Shown: positions 60,751 through 64,000 of the stretch, in pieces
Numbering within the stretch: the first letter of the stretch is position 1
Layout: every line of letters starts with the position of its first letter
NCBI RefSeq assembly: GCF_003865095.1
Contig: NZ_BHYK01000011.1
Span: 81,697 to 145,696, forward strand
Length of the DNA: 64,000 nt
Direction of reading: 5' to 3'
From: Clostridium tagluense
GTDB taxonomy: Bacteria; Bacillota; Clostridia; Clostridiales; Clostridiaceae
Notes under the pieces: generated by a model
What the model was told of the DNA's origin: nothing
The model's input: only the letters and a program-made list of their open reading frames with translations
Database searches by the model: none
Made by a program: the position numbers and the translations under genes

Positions 60751-62229
60751 ATGATTGCATTATTAAAAATATCACCAGTATTCGTAATGGCAGGTCTTAT
60801 GATATCTGGAATGAACGCACTGCTTGCAGCACCGATTGCAACTATTTACGGAGCTATAATAGCATCATTAACATGTAGGTTTAAATTTAATGACATAGTT
60901 GATGCAGCTGTGGATAATGTAAAGGAAATGCAATTGGTTTTCTTCATATTAATGGCAGCTTATGCAATGGCAGAGGCTTTTATGGCAACAGGAGTTGGGG
61001 CATCAATTATTAGTTTTTCATTAACTCTTGGATTAACAGCTAGAACTGTAGCTGTAACAGGATTTATGGTAACAGCAGTACTTTCAGTTGCAACTGGTAC
61101 TTCATGGGGAACTTTTGCAGCCTGTGCTCCAATTTTTCTATGGTTAAACCATATAGTAGGAGGTAATATATTACTTACTACAGCAGCAATCGCTGGTGGA
61201 GCTTGCTTTGGAGATAATATAGGACTTATTTCTGACACCACCGTAGTAAGTTCAGGTATCCAAAAGGTTGAAGTTATTCATAGAATAAAGCATCAAGGAG
61301 GATGGTCTCTCATATGTTTAACAATAACTGCAATCATTTTCTACGCTGTAAGCGTGGGAATGGGACTTCCAACAGTTATTTGTAATGCAGCAGATGCAAT
61401 AGATAAAATTCCAAAAGATGTATGGGCATCACTTGAAAAAGCTAAACCTTCTGCGGTCGAACTTTTAAATCAAGTTAAAACAGGAGTTCCTATGTATATG
61501 ATAATTCCATTATTAGTTGTACTTGCAGTAGCAATTAAGGGACTTCCAACTCTTGCATGTTTAGGACTTGGAATAGTAACATCTCTAGTGCTTGGACTCG
61601 TAGCAGGAACAATTGAATCTGTACCTAAATTCCTACAATTAATGAAATCAGGATTTGAAGGTGCGGGTTCAGGGGTTATTGTTATGATGATGTGGGTTGG
61701 TGCTTTTGGAGGAATCATGAGTAAAATGGATGCATTTGCTCCATTATCAAGATTCATTTCGCATATTTCAAGAAATGTACGCGAACTTATGTTTTGGAAT
61801 GGTGTATTGTCAATTGCAGGAAATGCTGCATTGGCAGATGAAATGGCGCAAATAGTAACAATTGGGCCGATAATTAGAACCTTACTTGAAGATAACGTAG
61901 AGGGTAGCGAAGAGGATATGTATACATTACGTTTAAGAAATGCTACTTTCGGGGATGCACTTGGAGTATTTGGATCGCAGCTTATTCCATGGCATGTATA
62001 CATAGTTTTCTATGTGGGTATAGCCTCAGCAGTTTATCCACTTCACAAGTTTGTAGCTATGGACATAATAAGATATAACTTTATGGCTATGGTAGCAGTA
62101 GGTTCATTATTACTACTTACTATAACAGGGTTAGATAGATTCATACCATTATTTAAATTACCATCTGAACCTGATGTTAGATTAAAGAAAAATATTGTAA
62201 AAAGTAGTAAAGAAGATTTAGTTATATAA
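60751..62229 (+). CDS. NhaC-type Na+/H+ antiporter family protein
   Basis: This 492-residue carrier has about 12 helices and the NhaC-like signature GGACFGDNIGLISDTTVVSS (about 150-169), where the Asp and Thr residues are expected to bind the ion. TGTSWGTFAACAPIF (about 113-127) is the paired loop on the other half. Family members swap Na+ for H+, or couple H+/Na+ to malate-lactate or amino acids. Length is typical. GGATGGGGGC precedes the ATG. A structured leader and a good promoter lie upstream. The exact exchanged ions are not proven by sequence. Confidence 0.82.
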   Translation: MIALLKISPVFVMAGLMISGMNALLAAPIATIYGAIIASLTCRFKFNDIVDAAVDNVKEMQLVFFILMAAYAMAEAFMATGVGASIISFSLTLGLTARTVAVTGFMVTAVLSVATGTSWGTFAACAPIFLWLNHIVGGNILLTTAAIAGGACFGDNIGLISDTTVVSSGIQKVEVIHRIKHQGGWSLICLTITAIIFYAVSVGMGLPTVICNAADAIDKIPKDVWASLEKAKPSAVELLNQVKTGVPMYMIIPLLVVLAVAIKGLPTLACLGLGIVTSLVLGLVAGTIESVPKFLQLMKSGFEGAGSGVIVMMMWVGAFGGIMSKMDAFAPLSRFISHISRNVRELMFWNGVLSIAGNAALADEMAQIVTIGPIIRTLLEDNVEGSEEDMYTLRLRNATFGDALGVFGSQLIPWHVYIVFYVGIASAVYPLHKFVAMDIIRYNFMAMVAVGSLLLLTITGLDRFIPLFKLPSEPDVRLKKNIVKSSKEDLVI

Positions 62230-62259
62230 ATGTAAAGTTATACAATATATATAATATGC

Positions 62260-62297
62260 AAAGCACTATACTGTAATTACAGCATAGTGCTTTCTTT
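62260..62297 (+). terminator. Terminator of the NhaC-type gene
   Basis: AAAGCACTAT (62260-62269) pairs with ATAGTGCTTT (62284-62293), with a further CTGTAATTACAG palindrome in the loop. TCTTTG follows. Confidence 0.75.
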
Positions 62298-62452
62298 GTT
62301 TACGATGAAATTATAAAATGAACCATAAGGCTAATAGAAATTATGTATATTTTCTAAGAAATTGATGAAAATAGTATATAGCTATTCAAATAATAATAAA
62401 CATAAAAAAGCGAACGCTTATTAAATAAAATAGCGAGATAGGAGAAGTGTAT

Positions 62453-62581
62453 ATGGATAGTAAAATGAAAACAACTAAGAATAATAAAAATCAAGATAAT
62501 AACTTCAAGAAAAAAAATATTAAACATGGTCATGAAGAAAGTGCAAAAATAGTTTTTGATCATATGGAAAAGAGAGATTAG
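62453..62581 (+). CDS. Small basic protein, 42 residues
   Basis: An ATG at 62453 follows AGGAGAAGTG and opens a 42-codon frame ending TAG at 62579-62581. The protein is rich in Asn, Lys and His, with a central KKKNIKHGHEES segment and a helical end (AKIVFDHMEKRD). It has no membrane segment. A terminator follows immediately, so it is an independent small gene. I do not recognise it, but the ribosome site, clean frame and terminator together argue that it is expressed. The longer antisense frame at 62354-62563 lacks this support. Confidence 0.62.
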   Translation: MDSKMKTTKNNKNQDNNFKKKNIKHGHEESAKIVFDHMEKRD

Positions 62582-62584
62582 AAT

Positions 62585-62634
62585 AAAAGAGAGTTCTAAA
62601 GCTGTATTACTGCTTTATGAACTCTCTTTTATTA
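62585..62634 (+). terminator. Terminator of the 42-residue gene
   Basis: AAAAGAGAGTTC and AAAGC pair with GCTTT and GAACTCTCTTTT across a short internal loop (62585-62630), followed by ATTATC. Confidence 0.82.
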
Positions 62635-62773
62635 TCAAAAATAATTTCTTTAATAAAATTATTATATAAGTTTTCTGAAAGCAGGGATTTTTATAAAAAA
62701 CTTACGTATATATCGATACATAGTGTAATTTTATAGTTTTAATATTATTCATAATTAAAAAGGGGGAGATTTT

Positions 62774-63688
62774 GTGAAAAAGAAATTTAAAAGTATAGCA
62801 GTAATACTAATGTTAATGATAATGATTAGCTTTGCAACTGGGGGGTGTGGTTCTAAAAAGGCATCTAGTAATAATGAAAGTAAATCTAGTATAGAAGTTT
62901 CAAAGGGGAATGGTGGGTTAAGTGATGGTAGTACTGGTGTTGCAAAAGATGAGGGTAAGTCAGGGACTGATTCAAAGACTAATTTGAAAGCTTCTTTAGT
63001 GGGCCAAGGTAAGATAATAAGGAATGGAATAATACAGATGGAAACACTAAGCTTTGATGTCGCGGTAAAGCAGATTTTAAGTAAAACTAATAGTATGGGA
63101 GGATATGTACAAAGTTCCAATATATCAGGTACAAGTATTGAGGCAAAGTTATCGGAGCAAAGCAGGAAGGGTGTGTTTATATTAAGGGTGCCTAAGACGG
63201 AATTTGATGCTTTTATATTACAGATTGGTAATTTAGGAAGCATTACAAACAAACAGATTTCAACGGAGGATGTAACTTCTGCATATTTCGATACACAGGC
63301 ACATTTAAAATCATTAACTATTCAAGAGGAAAGGTTACTAGAACTTTTAAAGAAAACTGGTGAACTTAAAGATATAATAGTATTAGAAAAAGAATTAAGT
63401 ACAGTTAGATATGAAATTGAAGGTTTAACAGGAAACCTTAAAAAATGGGATAATTTAATTGATTTTTGCACACTAAATATAGAGTTAGTAGAAGTTCATA
63501 AAATCAAAGAAAATCCTGTGTCTTTTGTCGGAAAAATTGTAAATGGCTTTGTTTCCTCGGCGAAATCTGTAGTGGATTTTGGTAAAAGTTTAATTTTAAC
63601 TATTTCTATACTCATACCTTATTTGCTTGTTTTATCAATTATATTTTTAATAGTTAGATATATATACAAATATATAAAAAAAAGCTGA
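62774..63688 (+). CDS. DUF4349 lipoprotein
   Basis: This 304-residue protein has a lipoprotein signal with lipobox ATGGC (Cys25), a Ser/Lys/Gly-rich linker (about 28-75), then the DUF4349 domain (about 78-240: GKIIRNGIIQMET, GGYVQSSNISG, RVPKTEFDAF, GSITNKQ, SAYFDTQAHLKSL and a helical coiled segment). A C-terminal membrane helix (about 275-297) ends in a basic tail. The coiled pair and helix fit the family's usual layout. Start is GTG, supported by GGGGGAG six bases upstream. Function of DUF4349 is unknown; envelope-associated roles are suspected. Confidence 0.9.
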   Translation: MKKKFKSIAVILMLMIMISFATGGCGSKKASSNNESKSSIEVSKGNGGLSDGSTGVAKDEGKSGTDSKTNLKASLVGQGKIIRNGIIQMETLSFDVAVKQILSKTNSMGGYVQSSNISGTSIEAKLSEQSRKGVFILRVPKTEFDAFILQIGNLGSITNKQISTEDVTSAYFDTQAHLKSLTIQEERLLELLKKTGELKDIIVLEKELSTVRYEIEGLTGNLKKWDNLIDFCTLNIELVEVHKIKENPVSFVGKIVNGFVSSAKSVVDFGKSLILTISILIPYLLVLSIIFLIVRYIYKYIKKS

Positions 63689-63734
63689 TATAAGAGCTTT
63701 GCTAAAAAAAACAATATGAAAAAGGTTTTTTTAT

Positions 63735-63762
63735 GAAGCATATGATTATGCTTCTTTTTTTT
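63735..63762 (+). terminator. Terminator of the DUF4349 gene
   Basis: GAAGCATA (63735-63742) pairs with TATGCTTC (63747-63754) around TGAT, followed by TTTTTTTT. Confidence 0.9.
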
Positions 63763-63918
63763 GTATTATATATGAATATGAGAAGGAAAAGCAATGAAAA
63801 CGTAAAACAATATAAACACAATCACTAAAGAATAAGAGAAAAACATCGAAATATATAATAATATAAAAAATTAGATAGTGTTAACTGACTTATGAAAAAA
63901 GCACATAGGAATATTTGT

Positions 63919-64000
63919 ATGTCAATTACAACTTTAAGAAATAAGGTCGTTGTCTTTTTAGCCTTAAACTTATGGAATTTAATGTTTTTGTTCTTACAAA
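63919..64000 (+). CDS. Possible 5' end of a gene continuing beyond the window
   Basis: ATG at 63919, eight bases after a weak AGGA ribosome site, opens a frame that runs to the edge. It codes MSITTLRNKVVVFLALNLWN and further hydrophobic residues, like the N-terminal membrane anchor of a receptor or sensor. No stop appears in 27 codons. The remaining stretch 63763-63918 shows no other feature. Confidence 0.4.
   Translation, partial: MSITTLRNKVVVFLALNLWNLMFLFLQ

Noticed and set aside
61470..62003. 177-codon open frame on the minus strand inside the NhaC-type gene
   Set aside because: It is antisense to a well-supported membrane protein, with no ribosome site.
62354..62563. 69-codon open frame on the minus strand
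   Set aside because: It overlaps the better-supported 42-codon gene on the plus strand, has no ribosome site, and is mostly Ile/Phe/Tyr from reading A/T-rich DNA backwards.
1..64000. CRISPR arrays, insertion sequences, prophage or rRNA genes
   Set aside because: No regularly spaced repeats, transposase, integrase, phage structural gene or rRNA sequence was found. The only tandem repeats seen are the malP 19-bp units, the lmo0937-family gene pair and the cadA HMA duplication.

Overview
The window is strongly A+T-rich. It has AGGAGG-type ribosome binding sites, sigma-A promoters (TTGACA / TATAAT), many T-tailed hairpin terminators, and protein families typical of low-GC endospore-forming Firmicutes: YwbE, DegV, DUF2325, DUF3793, PrcB_C/SbsA-Ig secreted proteins, and CPBP proteases. 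Everything fits Clostridium sensu stricto. I cannot name the species from sequence alone. No phage, insertion sequence, rRNA operon or CRISPR array was seen, and most of the window looks like ordinary chromosome.

Layout. 1-4.2 kb: end of an unknown gene, two tandem 50-residue membrane proteins, and a gatE-gatD operon, which is the archaeal-type Glu-tRNA(Gln) amidotransferase. 4.5-15.1 kb: chemotaxis receptor, DegV lipid-binding protein, MFS transporter, YgiQ radical SAM protein, cysteine-synthase-like enzyme, PIN-domain protein, degenerate kinase-like protein and several hypothetical genes. 15.2-21.8 kb: intracellular alpha-glucan module, with maltose phosphorylase and beta-phosphoglucomutase diverging from a LacI regulator and type I pullulanase. 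LacI/cre-like operators lie in the divergent promoter region. 22-35.8 kb: small genes (including a 22-codon gene with an ideal ribosome site), YwbE, a secreted PrcB_C protein, ApbE, TtcA, a MacA/MacB-like efflux set, an ion-transporter-type permease, an ArsC-like protein, BioY under a textbook BirA operator, and a UbiA prenyltransferase. 36-42.1 kb: complete ribose operon rbsKDACB plus a LacI-type regulator, with twin operators. 42.4-50.6 kb: CPBP protease, an ABC-2 export set of peptide-antibiotic-immunity type with its own two-component system, then a second two-component system. 50.9-53.6 kb: cadmium/zinc P-type ATPase with a recently duplicated metal-binding domain, behind an intact promoter and operator but a destroyed cadC regulator. 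54-57.1 kb: iron-responsive region with fur, DUF2325, a broken DUF3793 gene, flavodoxin, two Fur boxes, decayed ABC-transporter remnants and a Fur-box-controlled methyltransferase. 57.6-64 kb: tRNA-Gln(CUG), cold-shock protein, metallo-beta-lactamase-fold hydrolase, acetate-type transporter, NhaC-type antiporter behind a compact structured leader, and a DUF4349 lipoprotein.

How the parts work together. The maltodextrin and ribose modules each join sugar capture or breakdown to phosphorylation and a local LacI repressor. The 54-57 kb block looks like an iron-limitation response (flavodoxin replacing ferredoxin) with Fur encoded in the same operon. The most unusual genes are gatDE, normally the archaeal route to Gln-tRNA(Gln). 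The window also carries a tRNA-Gln(CUG) whose first pair is the bacterial-type U1-A72.

The observations most worth following up are gatDE in a bacterium, the structured NhaC leader, the loss of cadC in front of cadA, the Fur box sitting on the -35 of a promoter that now leads into a dead ABC transporter, and the 22-codon peptide gene.
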